Below the pieces are notes generated by a model. The model was not told where the DNA came from. It saw nothing but the letters and a program-made list of their open reading frames with translations, and ran no database searches. Shown piece by piece: positions 8,100 through 15,556 of a stretch of DNA of 64,000 nt. Position 1 is the first letter of the stretch. Each line of letters starts with the position of its first letter. Source of the stretch: CAZCSK01 sp964501265 (GTDB taxonomy: Bacteria > Actinomycetota > CADDZG01 > JAHWKV01); assembly GCA_964501265.1 (NCBI GenBank), contig CAZCSK010000005.1, positions 1-64,000 on the forward strand. The letters are read 5' to 3'. Position numbers and translations under genes: made by a program.

Positions 8100-9505
8100 C
8101 GGGCCACGCCTTGATTCGGGGGGTTCGTTGCCTCTGTCGCGCTGAACCATTTGGCTACTTTTTCGAGACCGGTCACTCGGGATCCTTTGATCAGTAGCAA
8201 ATCGCCGGGTCCGAGCGTTCCAACCGCCTCGGGGATCTCTTCTGCGGTGCGTATTTCCGTGATCTCATCGAATCCTGCTTCCCGGGCCCCGGTGGCAATG
8301 GCCCGCGCTGTGTCTCCAACGACAATTAACTTCGTAACAAGCGACCCCGCAAGCCGCCCTGCACTCAAATGCTCGCTCTCTTCGATCGCACCCAACTCCG
8401 CCATATGCCCCAGAACTGCGATAAACCTTCCCTCACGGGCGAGGAAGGCGCACGTTCGCAGGGCCGCCGCCAAAGAGTCCGGGTTTGAGTTGTATGCGTC
8501 ATTGACAATCATGGCCTCACCGATCTTGGAGATTGCCATCCGAGAGGGCGACGGCTTCACATCCTCCAGCCCGGCCCGGCAGTCGAGCAAAGTTAAACCA
8601 AGGGCTAAGGCCGCGGCGGAAGCGGCGAGTGCATTCACAACCTGATGCTCACCCGCAATTGGCAGCGCCACCGAGACCGACTCCCCCTCACATTGCATTC
8701 GAAATGTTGCGCGCGCTTGGGAATCCAGCCGGATCGATTCGCCCCGAAGCCAGGATTCTTCGCCGCGCCCGAATGTCAGAATGGCGGCCTGAGTGTTTCT
8801 CCCCATTTTAATAACTCGATCGTCGTCGGCGTTTAACACCGCGGTGCCACCCTCCGGCAAAGATGCCACTAGTTCCGCCTTTGTTGCCGCTATCGCCTCT
8901 CGGGAGCCGAATTCTCCGAAATGAGCAACCCCGACATTGGTGACGACGCCGACCCATGGACGCGCGTACTCGCATAGCTGAAGAATCTGGCCCGTCCCAC
9001 GAGCGGCCATCTCACAAATCACGACTTCGGTGTCGATACCAGCCTGCAAAAGAGTGAGTGGAACGCCGATCTCGTTGTTGTAGGAACGCGGAGCATACGC
9101 GGTCCTCATGGTTCTCGAGGTAATCGCAGCAAGCATGTCCTTGGTTCCGGTTTTTCCCGTCGAACCTGTGATGCCCACAACTACCGGATCGATTGTGTCC
9201 CTTACCCAGGCCGCCAGCCGGACGAGCGCTGCGACGGCATCGGGCACAACAAGTTGCGGAAGTGAAACCTCGGGCACTTCGCGAGTCACCAACGCGCCCG
9301 CAGCACCCCGCAGGGCTGCTTCCCGCAAGTACCGGTAAACGTCCACGTCGGCACCTTCGAGGGCAACAAACAGATCACCGCGCTCTATCGTCCTCGAATC
9401 AATCGAAATCGACTTCGTCTCGATCTCGAAGTCAACAGAGGGGTCTGGCTCGTTGACCTCGCGAGCGTCCAGTATTCGGGCGATTTGTGAGAGTTGGAGT
9501 CTCAT
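8096..9505 (-). CDS. murF: UDP-N-acetylmuramoyl-tripeptide--D-alanyl-D-alanine ligase MurF
   Basis: Adds D-Ala-D-Ala to the UDP-MurNAc-tripeptide. The 469-aa protein has the N-terminal substrate domain (SIDSRTIERGDLFVAL), the P-loop GITGSTGKTGTKD (111-123) and VNDAYNSNPDS typical of MurF. The last residues (ATNPPNQGVAR) come from a partial copy of the dispersed repeat, so the C-terminal tail differs from a usual MurF. It overlaps murE and mraY by ATGA on both sides. Confidence 0.96.
   Translation of the reverse strand: MRLQLSQIARILDAREVNEPDPSVDFEIETKSISIDSRTIERGDLFVALEGADVDVYRYLREAALRGAAGALVTREVPEVSLPQLVVPDAVAALVRLAAWVRDTIDPVVVGITGSTGKTGTKDMLAAITSRTMRTAYAPRSYNNEIGVPLTLLQAGIDTEVVICEMAARGTGQILQLCEYARPWVGVVTNVGVAHFGEFGSREAIAATKAELVASLPEGGTAVLNADDDRVIKMGRNTQAAILTFGRGEESWLRGESIRLDSQARATFRMQCEGESVSVALPIAGEHQVVNALAASAAALALGLTLLDCRAGLEDVKPSPSRMAISKIGEAMIVNDAYNSNPDSLAAALRTCAFLAREGRFIAVLGHMAELGAIEESEHLSAGRLAGSLVTKLIVVGDTARAIATGAREAGFDEITEIRTAEEIPEAVGTLGPGDLLLIKGSRVTGLEKVAKWFSATEATNPPNQGVAR
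8111..8127 (-). repeat. Partial repeat copy forming the murF C-terminal codons
   Basis: The minus strand reads CGAACCCCCCGAATCAA, identical to the right end of the copy at 26854-26931 (CGAACCCCCCGAATCAAG). It encodes NPPNQ, five residues before the murF stop at the murF-mraY junction. Confidence 0.6.
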
Positions 9506-10953
9506 CGCATCTTTCGAAGAGCGTCGGCCGCGACCAACCGATCATCGAAGTCGATCGTTCGATCGGCGAATTCTTGGCCCGTCTCATGGCCCTTACCCGC
9601 GATGACAACAACGTCGCCATCTCTTGCTTCGCCTAGAGCGCGCCGGATGGCCTCGGCGCGATCAGAGATGATTTCGTACCCAAGCGGAGGCGGCGATTCC
9701 GCAAGACCTTTCTCAATTTCTCTCAGAATTTGCAACGGATCCTCGCTTCTTGGGTTGTCGGAGGTCGCAAACACCAGATCGGCCCCCCGGCCCGCAACCT
9801 CGCCCATCAGGGGTCGTTTACCTGCATCGCGATCTCCCCCACACCCAAAAACGGCAATGACGCGCCCCTGGCCAATCCCGCGAGCGGCGGCAAGGACTTC
9901 TGCCAGTCCGTCGGGCGTGTGGGCGTAATCCACAATCACGGCGAACGGTTGCCCGGCGTCAACTTTCTCGAAGCGCCCCGGAACCCCGGCCAATGACTCA
10001 AGCCCCGAAGCGATGTCGCCCGGCGCAATCCCCAAGATATTGGCCGCCGCCGCAGCGCCGAGTGCGTTCATCACATTGAATGCACCCGGAATCCTGATGT
10101 GAATGTCGATGTCGAGGTCCCTTCCGGCAGCGCGAAAGGAGGAACCTTGCGCTCCGAGTTGTATGTCCTCGGCCACAAGGTCGGCGTTGCCAGCGCCAAA
10201 AGTCGTTACCGGAATGTCGACCTCCGACGCCAGCCGTCTGCCCCACTCATCGTCGACGTTCACCGCAGCCGCGTGAGCCAGATCGGTAAATAAGAATCGT
10301 TTCGCCAGGTAGTAATTTCCCATCGTATGGTGGAAGTTCAGATGATCCTGGCTGAGGTTTGTGAACACTGCAACATCGAAGTCAGTGCCATCGGTCCGGC
10401 CCTGAGCAATTCCCTCTGAAGTCACTTCCATGGCGCATCTCGTTACACCTGCGCTTACCATCTCGCTGAGCAATCGTTGCAGGTCGATCGCCTCCGGGGT
10501 TCCCCGAGAGGCCGGCAGGATTTTCGAACCGATCCTTCTTTCGATAGTTGAGAGCAAACCAGACACGTCACCAGCTGCTCGGAAGATCGCGTCCAGCATG
10601 TAGACGGTTGTCGTCTTGCCGTTCGTGCCGGTAACTCCTGCCATGCTCAACTTAGCGCTTGGTAGACCAAAGAAATCGTTGGCCACAAGAGCCATCGCGC
10701 GCCGAGGATCTTTAACGATCAGTTGAGGGACCACAGTTTGGACTTTGCGCTCGCAAACAAGCGCACTCGCTCCGGCCGTTACCGCTTGCTCGGCGAATAG
10801 ATGACCGTCAGTTACGGCGCCGGGAAAGCAGAAAAAGAGACTGCCCGCGCTTACCTCCCGCGAGTCGTATGCAAGATCGACGATTTCAACGCTCTGCTCA
10901 GCCTCTGCTAGCGCAGAGGCCCCGAGGATGTCGGCAATTCGACCCAGCTTCAT
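9502..10953 (-). CDS. murE: UDP-MurNAc-tripeptide synthetase MurE (meso-DAP type)
   Basis: Adds the third stem residue to UDP-MurNAc-L-Ala-D-Glu. The P-loop TGTNGKTTT is at 108-116. The specificity loop reads DNPRSEDP; the DNPR motif marks meso-diaminopimelate enzymes, so the cell wall should be of the DAP type. The ATG at 10953 is used; the frame extends to a GTG at 10977 without a good ribosome binding site and inside a small palindrome. It overlaps murF by ATGA. Confidence 0.95.
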   Translation of the reverse strand: MKLGRIADILGASALAEAEQSVEIVDLAYDSREVSAGSLFFCFPGAVTDGHLFAEQAVTAGASALVCERKVQTVVPQLIVKDPRRAMALVANDFFGLPSAKLSMAGVTGTNGKTTTVYMLDAIFRAAGDVSGLLSTIERRIGSKILPASRGTPEAIDLQRLLSEMVSAGVTRCAMEVTSEGIAQGRTDGTDFDVAVFTNLSQDHLNFHHTMGNYYLAKRFLFTDLAHAAAVNVDDEWGRRLASEVDIPVTTFGAGNADLVAEDIQLGAQGSSFRAAGRDLDIDIHIRIPGAFNVMNALGAAAAANILGIAPGDIASGLESLAGVPGRFEKVDAGQPFAVIVDYAHTPDGLAEVLAAARGIGQGRVIAVFGCGGDRDAGKRPLMGEVAGRGADLVFATSDNPRSEDPLQILREIEKGLAESPPPLGYEIISDRAEAIRRALGEARDGDVVVIAGKGHETGQEFADRTIDFDDRLVAADALRKMR

Positions 10954-10971
10954 TGGAGCAAGCCTAGCGCC

Positions 10972-10986
10972 CCGCACTTAGTGCGG
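10972..10986. promoter_or_regulatory. 15-bp palindrome in the ftsI-murE gap
   Basis: CCGCACT-T-AGTGCGG is a perfect 7-bp inverted repeat around one central base. It sits in the only sizeable gap (38 bp) of the core dcw run, just before murE. It could form a small hairpin in the transcript or serve as an operator; no T-tract follows, so it does not look like a terminator. Confidence 0.3.
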
Positions 10987-10991
10987 AGGCA

Positions 10992-12746
10992 CTAATCGGG
11001 GACGCTGGTTCTTGCCTGCGCATCGCTTGGTTGGACGACGTCTCCGGAACGGTCCGGGGTCGAAGAGGGGACCCCTTCACGAGGAAGGAGCGACCCCGGG
11101 CCGATCCCGAGACGTCGCAGCGCGAATTGCATGACTTCCTTGAATATGGGGGCCGCGGTCACGCCCCCCCAGATGGGAGAGGGTTCGTCGAGGATCACTC
11201 CCACGACGAGCTTGGGGTCGGCCGCCGGGGCAAAGCCGATAAAGCTGCCGATGTAACCCGAATAGCCCGCCGCATCGGTTCGCGGCTTTTGCGCCGTCCC
11301 CGTCTTGCCGGCGACCTGATAGCCATCGATTGCCGCCTCGCGGCCGGTGCCGTACTTGTCTGCCGTGACCCCTATCAGGATCTCGGTCAGTTGCCGCGCA
11401 GTGGTCGGACTGATTACACGTCGCGCTGGGAGGCTCGGGGGGGCGCTTTCGTCAAGGACGAGCCGCGGCGAAACCGCCAGACCCCCGTTGGCGACTGTTG
11501 AGTAGACCTGCACGATCTGCATCGCCGTGACGGCGACCCCCTGGCCGATCGCGATCGTGGGCAGTGAGGACGATGACCACGTGTTTGGTTTGGGCACTAT
11601 CCCAGCCCCCTCGCCGGGAAATCCCAGTCCGGTGGGCTTTCCATAGCCGAATTTCATGAGAGATTCGTAGAGCCTGTCCTTACCGACCTGCTGCGCCACC
11701 TTGATGACACCCACATTCGATGATCGTTGCAGGACTTCAGCAAAAGTAATGTCCCACACGGCGTGAGGATGGGCATCGTGAAAGACCTTCGTCCCGACCT
11801 TCAGGTTGTCGGGCACCCGCATGACGTCCGCTGGTCGAACTGTTCCCGACTCCAAAGCCGCTGCGGCCATGATTACCTTGTTCGCTGACCCGGGCTCGTA
11901 TATGTCGATCAGGGCGCGGTTGCGTCTGTCCCCATCCGCGCTCGACTTGACATCATTGGGATCAAACGTCGGCAGGTTAGCCATTGCCAGAATCTCTCCG
12001 GTCTCGGGGTTCGCCACTACGACAGTTCCGCCTTTGGCACCCCAAGCCTCGATCCCCTTTGCCAATGCCGTCTCCGCAACGAACTGGATCTGCTTGTCGA
12101 TGGTGAGGCGGAGGTCGCCCCCGGAAACCGGCTGACGCACCATCGACTTTCCCGAAGGGATCGGCCTGCCCTGCGTATCGATTTCCGACAGGCTGTACCC
12201 GGGCTGCCCTGCCAATACTTTGTCGTAGCGGCTCTCCAGACCGGCAAGGCCCGAGTTCTCGAAGCCAGTAAAGCCAACGATGTGTGAGGCAAGTTGTCCG
12301 GAGGGATAGACGCGCTTTGATTCAGCCACAACACCGATCCCTGGGATCTGCATGGACTTAACCTTGGCGCCCAACGCGGGCTCAATCTTTCTCGCGAGAT
12401 ACACAAAACCCGTGTCGCGTCTCAGCTTCTCCTCGATCGCCGCCTGATCGACACCGAGGACGGGTGCAACAAGGACGGCCGCAGCTGAGGCGTCGGTAAT
12501 AAAGCGTGGATTCGCATAAACGGTGTTCATCTCAATGGAGATCCCCAGATCAGCGCCGTTTCGGTCAGAGATCGAGCCGCGCTGAGCCTCAAGGACAGTC
12601 CTGCGCTCTCGCTGAACGGCCGCGAGCGCGGTGAACCGATCCTTCCCCATCACCTGGAGCCAAAACAGGCGCCCCGTCATCACACCCAGACTCATCAAGA
12701 ACGCTACGAGGAGGGCTATCAACCTAAAGGCTGATCTTGCCCTCAT
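10992..12746 (-). CDS. ftsI: Division-specific class B penicillin-binding protein FtsI (PBP3)
   Basis: Septal transpeptidase working with FtsW. The 584-aa protein starts with a membrane anchor (about 8-30, LIALLVAFLMSLGVMTG), then the pedestal domain, then the transpeptidase domain with active-site SxxK as YEPGSANK, SSN as QRSSNVG and KTG as VAGKTGTAQK. The C-terminus is a polar tail rich in serine and proline. The start overlaps ftsL by ATGA. The second active-site position is SANK rather than the more common STFK, which still satisfies SxxK. Confidence 0.95.
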   Translation of the reverse strand: MRARSAFRLIALLVAFLMSLGVMTGRLFWLQVMGKDRFTALAAVQRERRTVLEAQRGSISDRNGADLGISIEMNTVYANPRFITDASAAAVLVAPVLGVDQAAIEEKLRRDTGFVYLARKIEPALGAKVKSMQIPGIGVVAESKRVYPSGQLASHIVGFTGFENSGLAGLESRYDKVLAGQPGYSLSEIDTQGRPIPSGKSMVRQPVSGGDLRLTIDKQIQFVAETALAKGIEAWGAKGGTVVVANPETGEILAMANLPTFDPNDVKSSADGDRRNRALIDIYEPGSANKVIMAAAALESGTVRPADVMRVPDNLKVGTKVFHDAHPHAVWDITFAEVLQRSSNVGVIKVAQQVGKDRLYESLMKFGYGKPTGLGFPGEGAGIVPKPNTWSSSSLPTIAIGQGVAVTAMQIVQVYSTVANGGLAVSPRLVLDESAPPSLPARRVISPTTARQLTEILIGVTADKYGTGREAAIDGYQVAGKTGTAQKPRTDAAGYSGYIGSFIGFAPAADPKLVVGVILDEPSPIWGGVTAAPIFKEVMQFALRRLGIGPGSLLPREGVPSSTPDRSGDVVQPSDAQARTSVPD

Positions 12747-13237
12747 CGGCCAGCCGCTTCGACGCCCGTCTGCGACGCGTCCCCCGTTGGATTCGAGGGC
12801 CCAACAAGATATTCCTGCTCCCCCGGCGGTACCAACCCGAGTTGAGTGGCAATCTCCGCGACCTTCTCCGGAGATTCCGCCCTTGCCACTTCGAACCGCA
12901 TCCGTCGATACTTCGCTTCTTCTCGGATCGCACTGCTCTCGATTTGGGCCAGAGTGAACGAACTTTGTGCGAGGTAGATATTCAGCAGCACCAGGCCGAA
13001 GACGAAGGCCGCGACCGTTACAACCATCGCCGCGGCAAACGCAATCGTGGGGCGGCCGATTTTGATGGAAAGGGACTTTGGCGCGATCCGACGGGCCGAG
13101 GCCGGCGCGGTTCGGCTTGCGGGGGCCGGGGAGGTAGCAGCGGCGCCACCGGGGATTACCCGCAGACGCGGCCTGTCGGTTCTGGTCCGTTGAGGTTGCG
13201 GTCGCCGAGCGGGAACCTGCCGGGATGACATCGCCAT
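12743..13237 (-). CDS. ftsL: FtsL-like divisome protein
   Basis: Small bitopic protein of 164 aa between rsmH and ftsI, the standard ftsL position. A basic, proline- and alanine-rich cytoplasmic tail (1-60) precedes one membrane helix (about 62-87) and a short periplasmic helical segment (LAQIESSAIREEAKYRRMRFEVARAES) with coiled-coil character, ending in the motif IATQLGLVPPG seen in FtsL/DivIC proteins. Sequence identity is low in this family; the call rests on position and topology. The start shares bases with the rsmH stop (TAATG). Confidence 0.85.
   Translation of the reverse strand: MAMSSRQVPARRPQPQRTRTDRPRLRVIPGGAAATSPAPASRTAPASARRIAPKSLSIKIGRPTIAFAAAMVVTVAAFVFGLVLLNIYLAQSSFTLAQIESSAIREEAKYRRMRFEVARAESPEKVAEIATQLGLVPPGEQEYLVGPSNPTGDASQTGVEAAGR
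13119..13152 (-). repeat. Possible degenerate repeat arm in ftsL
   Basis: The minus strand reads GCCGCTGCTACCTCCCCGGC followed by CCCCGC, close to the GGCTGCTACCCCCCCGAACC arm of the long copies. It encodes AAATSPAP in the disordered N-terminal tail of FtsL. A chance match in GC-rich sequence is possible. Confidence 0.3.
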
Positions 13238-14229
13238 TACGCTGCGCTCAATTTCTCAGCCGCCCTCAAGCGCCCGCTCTCGGACCGGCGATTGTCGGCG
13301 ACTTCCTTAGGCGACGGCCGGATTGGCCTTTTAGTCAGTACCCGTGCCGACGCCTGCTTACCGCAAACACACACGGGAAAGTCTCGCGGACAAGTGCACC
13401 CGGCGGCCCATGCCGCGAAGGTGCGTTTGACGATGCGGTCCTCCAGGGAGTGATAACTGATCGCCACAATTCGGCCCTCGGGCTTCAGCACTTCATGAGC
13501 CGCCTCCAACGACACTTTCAATGATTCGAGTTCCTGATTCACGTGAATGCGAAGCGCCTGAAATGTCCGCCTCGCCGGGTGTGGCCCGGACCGTCGGGTC
13601 GCCGCAGGAATCGCCGCACGAACGACTTCCGCTAAATCTCCGGCGTCGGCAAAGGGTTCTTTTTCTCGACGGCGCACGATTGACCGGGCGATCCGACGCG
13701 CGTATCTATCTTCCCCGTATCGAAAGATGATGTCGGCCAGGTCTTGTGGCGAATAGGTGTTCACAACGTCCGCCGCTGTTTGGCCAGATGAAGCATCCAT
13801 ACGCATATCGATAGGAGCACCCCGGCGATATTGGAAGCCTCGATGGGGGCGATCCAGCTGGAAAGATGAGACCCCAAGGTCGTAAAGGAGCGCCGCAACT
13901 TCCCCCCTGAAGTGTTCGCGGACGATTTGCGCGACTTCGGTGAAGTTAGCGTGGACGGCGACGAATCGCTTGCCGTAGGGGGCGAGCCGGCGGCGAGCCG
14001 CGTCGATAGCGTCTGCATCGCGGTCGATTCCGATAACATCGACGCCGTCGATGCCGGAGAGGATGCGCTCGGCGTGTCCGCCCCCGCCCAGAGTGCAATC
14101 GACGAGGACATCGCCCGACTTAAGCGCAGGCTGAAGCCATTCAAAGACTTCTGCAGCGAGGACGGGAACGTGAACGTCAATAGACCAATCCTCGGCCTCA
14201 CCGGCCCCAATGGTGGGATCATCGGGCAC
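13237..14229 (-). CDS. rsmH: 16S rRNA (cytosine1402-N4)-methyltransferase RsmH
   Basis: Methylates C1402 of 16S rRNA with SAM; formerly MraW. The 330-aa protein has the SAM motif DCTLGGGGHAERIL, the RsmH stretches FDLGVSS-like YDLGVSSFQLD, RGFQYRRGAPIDMRMD and the HSLEDRIVKRTF motif, plus ITKRPIRPS-like LTKRPIRPSPKE near the C-terminus. The start is GTG at 14229, 3 bp after the stop of a small membrane-peptide ORF. A 20-residue N-terminal extension precedes the usual HVPVL motif. Confidence 0.96.
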   Translation of the reverse strand: MPDDPTIGAGEAEDWSIDVHVPVLAAEVFEWLQPALKSGDVLVDCTLGGGGHAERILSGIDGVDVIGIDRDADAIDAARRRLAPYGKRFVAVHANFTEVAQIVREHFRGEVAALLYDLGVSSFQLDRPHRGFQYRRGAPIDMRMDASSGQTAADVVNTYSPQDLADIIFRYGEDRYARRIARSIVRRREKEPFADAGDLAEVVRAAIPAATRRSGPHPARRTFQALRIHVNQELESLKVSLEAAHEVLKPEGRIVAISYHSLEDRIVKRTFAAWAAGCTCPRDFPVCVCGKQASARVLTKRPIRPSPKEVADNRRSESGRLRAAEKLSAA

Positions 14230-14232
14230 CTA

Positions 14233-14361
14233 TCACCTGAAGGCTTGAACGACCAGCAGGGCCATACCAAGGTACGCGCCCAGGGTCGTCGCAACCATCG
14301 CCAGAAGGAAGAAAGTCTCGGAAACTTCCTTCATTAATACACGAGCCGGCACTGCGTCCAT
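14233..14361 (-). CDS. 42-aa single-span membrane peptide between mraZ and rsmH
   Basis: A small ORF on the dcw strand reads MDAVPARVLMKEVSETFFLL and continues with AMVATTLGAYLGMALLVVQAFR. It has one predicted membrane helix (about 17-40) after a short charged N-terminus. An AAGGGGAG ribosome binding site lies 5-6 bases before the ATG, the ORF follows mraZ by 15 bp and ends 3 bp before the rsmH GTG, so it fits a normal operon gene. I do not recognise a named family. The good binding site and tight fit make it likely to be expressed; a role in division or envelope synthesis is inferred from position only. Confidence 0.7.
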   Translation of the reverse strand: MDAVPARVLMKEVSETFFLLAMVATTLGAYLGMALLVVQAFR

Positions 14362-14376
14362 GTTTTCTCCCCTTCC

Positions 14377-14799
14377 TTATGCGTCGAGTTGTTCTGCTAT
14401 TGCTTCGTAGGCACCTTCAACGGATCTGCGGTACTCCGCCCACACTCCCCGATCCCAAATCTCCGCTCGGCCGGAAACGCCGATCAGGATCACTTCCTTG
14501 CGTAGCCCGGCGTATTCCCGCAAGCCCGAGGGGATGTTCATGCGGCCAGAGCGGTCGACCTGCTCCTCCGAGGCCGAAGCAAAGAACAAACGGTTGTGAT
14601 CACGATTCGCCTTGCGGTTCGGGGACAGGTCCTCCAGCTGCGAAGCCCGCTCCTCGAAGCGCTCCCGGGTCATGACGTAAAGGCAACGGTCCAGACCAAC
14701 GGTGACCACAACTCCGTCCTTTAGTTCTTCCCGCCACTTGGACGGCACATGGACACGCCCCTTGGCGTCGACGCTGTGCCGAAACTCTCCCAAAAGCAT
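14377..14799 (-). CDS. mraZ: Transcriptional regulator MraZ
   Basis: DNA-binding protein that controls its own dcw operon. The 140-aa protein begins MLLGEFRHSVDAKGRVHVPS, the first of two SpoVT/AbrB-like swapped-hairpin domains; the second includes VDRSGRMNIPSGLREYAG, with the family DxxGR motif in both. It is first in the cluster, with a GGAG ribosome binding site 6-9 bases before the ATG. A consensus promoter and three spaced GTGG motifs lie upstream. Confidence 0.96.
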   Translation of the reverse strand: MLLGEFRHSVDAKGRVHVPSKWREELKDGVVVTVGLDRCLYVMTRERFEERASQLEDLSPNRKANRDHNRLFFASASEEQVDRSGRMNIPSGLREYAGLRKEVILIGVSGRAEIWDRGVWAEYRRSVEGAYEAIAEQLDA

Positions 14800-14838
14800 C
14801 CGTGCGCTCCATAAGTCTCTAATATTGAGGTGGGTTCA

Positions 14839-14873
14839 CCACTTTGCGCCACAATACGCCCCTCATGGGCCAC
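14839..14873 (-). promoter_or_regulatory. Putative MraZ-binding direct repeats (three GTGG)
   Basis: On the minus strand GTGG occurs at 14873-14870, 14852-14849 and 14842-14839, spaced 21 and 10 bp, so all lie on one helix face. MraZ is known to bind short G-rich direct repeats with about 10-bp spacing just downstream of its promoter. The repeats here overlap the -10 region and leader, which suits autorepression. Confidence 0.5.
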
Positions 14874-14879
14874 CGTCAA
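14851..14879 (-). promoter_or_regulatory. Consensus promoter of the dcw operon (mraZ)
   Basis: TTGACG and TATTGT are separated by 17 bp on the minus strand, about 52 bp before the mraZ ATG. It is one of the two clearest sigma70-type promoters in the window and is likely to drive the whole mraZ-to-ftsQ run. Confidence 0.75.
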
Positions 14880-14921
14880 TGCATTTCGGCAATAAATAGG
14901 GAAGACTTTAGGAGCCCAGGC

Positions 14922-14984
14922 ATGACCAAGGAAAATTACATTGATGTAGTTCCTACCCACGGCCCGGGGACGGGACGTAAGTAG
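14922..14984 (+). CDS. Possible 20-aa micropeptide divergent from mraZ
   Basis: ATG at 14922 opens MTKENYIDVVPTHGPGTGRK and stops at TAG 14984. An AGGAG site lies about 8 bases before the ATG, which is a better initiation region than many long genes here have. It lies on the plus strand between the mraZ promoter and the 3' end of the HNH gene. No family is recognised, and an ORF this short can occur by chance. Confidence 0.3.
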   Translation: MTKENYIDVVPTHGPGTGRK

Positions 14985-14995
14985 GCTGGGGATAA

Positions 14996-15487
14996 TCAGC
15001 TCAGATAAGCGGCCCAGTCCGCGGGTGGCTGCCCTGCGGCAAGGATCCAAAAGGCGCCGTCCTGGGGAGCGACTGGCGTTCGCTGCAGCTTAAGCCCCGC
15101 CTGGTGAGGAGACCGGTTCTCCTTGCGGGCGTTGCATCGACGGCAGCAGGCCACGACGTTGTCCCAGGTATGGGTCCCGCCTTTCGAGCGAGCCGTTACG
15201 TGATCGACATTTTCTGCCGCCGCTCCGCAGTACTGACATTCAAAAGCATCTCGAATGAAGACTGCTCGGCGCGACAGCGTCGTCCTCGCCCTGTACGGAA
15301 CCCTGACAAAATACCGAAGGCGCACGACCGAAGGAACGTCGATCACGAGTTTCTCCGAATGCCATTGATCTCCATTTGCAGTGTGCTCGATCACGGCCTT
15401 CGACTTGAGGACAAGACAAATAGCCCGCCGGACCGCAACTACGCCCAGCGGCTGATAGGTGGCGTTTAACACGAGCGCTTTCCCCAC
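14996..15487 (-). CDS. HNH endonuclease family protein
   Basis: A 163-aa protein with a C-terminal HNH domain. The nuclease motif runs CQYCGAAAENVDHVTARSKG then GTHTWDNVVACCRRCNARK, with two CxxC zinc pairs and the catalytic DH pair. The N-terminal part (MGKALVLNATYQPLGVVAVR) is typical of the widespread actinobacterial stand-alone HNH family of about 165 aa, which is encoded as a single gene and not as part of a restriction system. The natural substrate is not known. A short repeat fragment lies just upstream (15522-15543). Confidence 0.85.
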   Translation of the reverse strand: MGKALVLNATYQPLGVVAVRRAICLVLKSKAVIEHTANGDQWHSEKLVIDVPSVVRLRYFVRVPYRARTTLSRRAVFIRDAFECQYCGAAAENVDHVTARSKGGTHTWDNVVACCRRCNARKENRSPHQAGLKLQRTPVAPQDGAFWILAAGQPPADWAAYLS

Positions 15488-15521
15488 TGCTTGACTCCTT
15501 CGAGACCAACCAAAAAAGTAT

Positions 15522-15543
15522 ACGGGGGGTTCGGAGGGGGTGG
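15522..15543 (+). repeat. Partial repeat copy between oxidoreductase and HNH genes
   Basis: ACGGGGGGTTCGGAGGGGGT matches the left arm of the long repeat copies, with one G-to-A change. It lies in the 69-bp gap upstream of the HNH nuclease, just past the 3' end of the FAD oxidoreductase on its other side. Confidence 0.55.
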
Positions 15544-15556
15544 CGTTCGCCGACGA

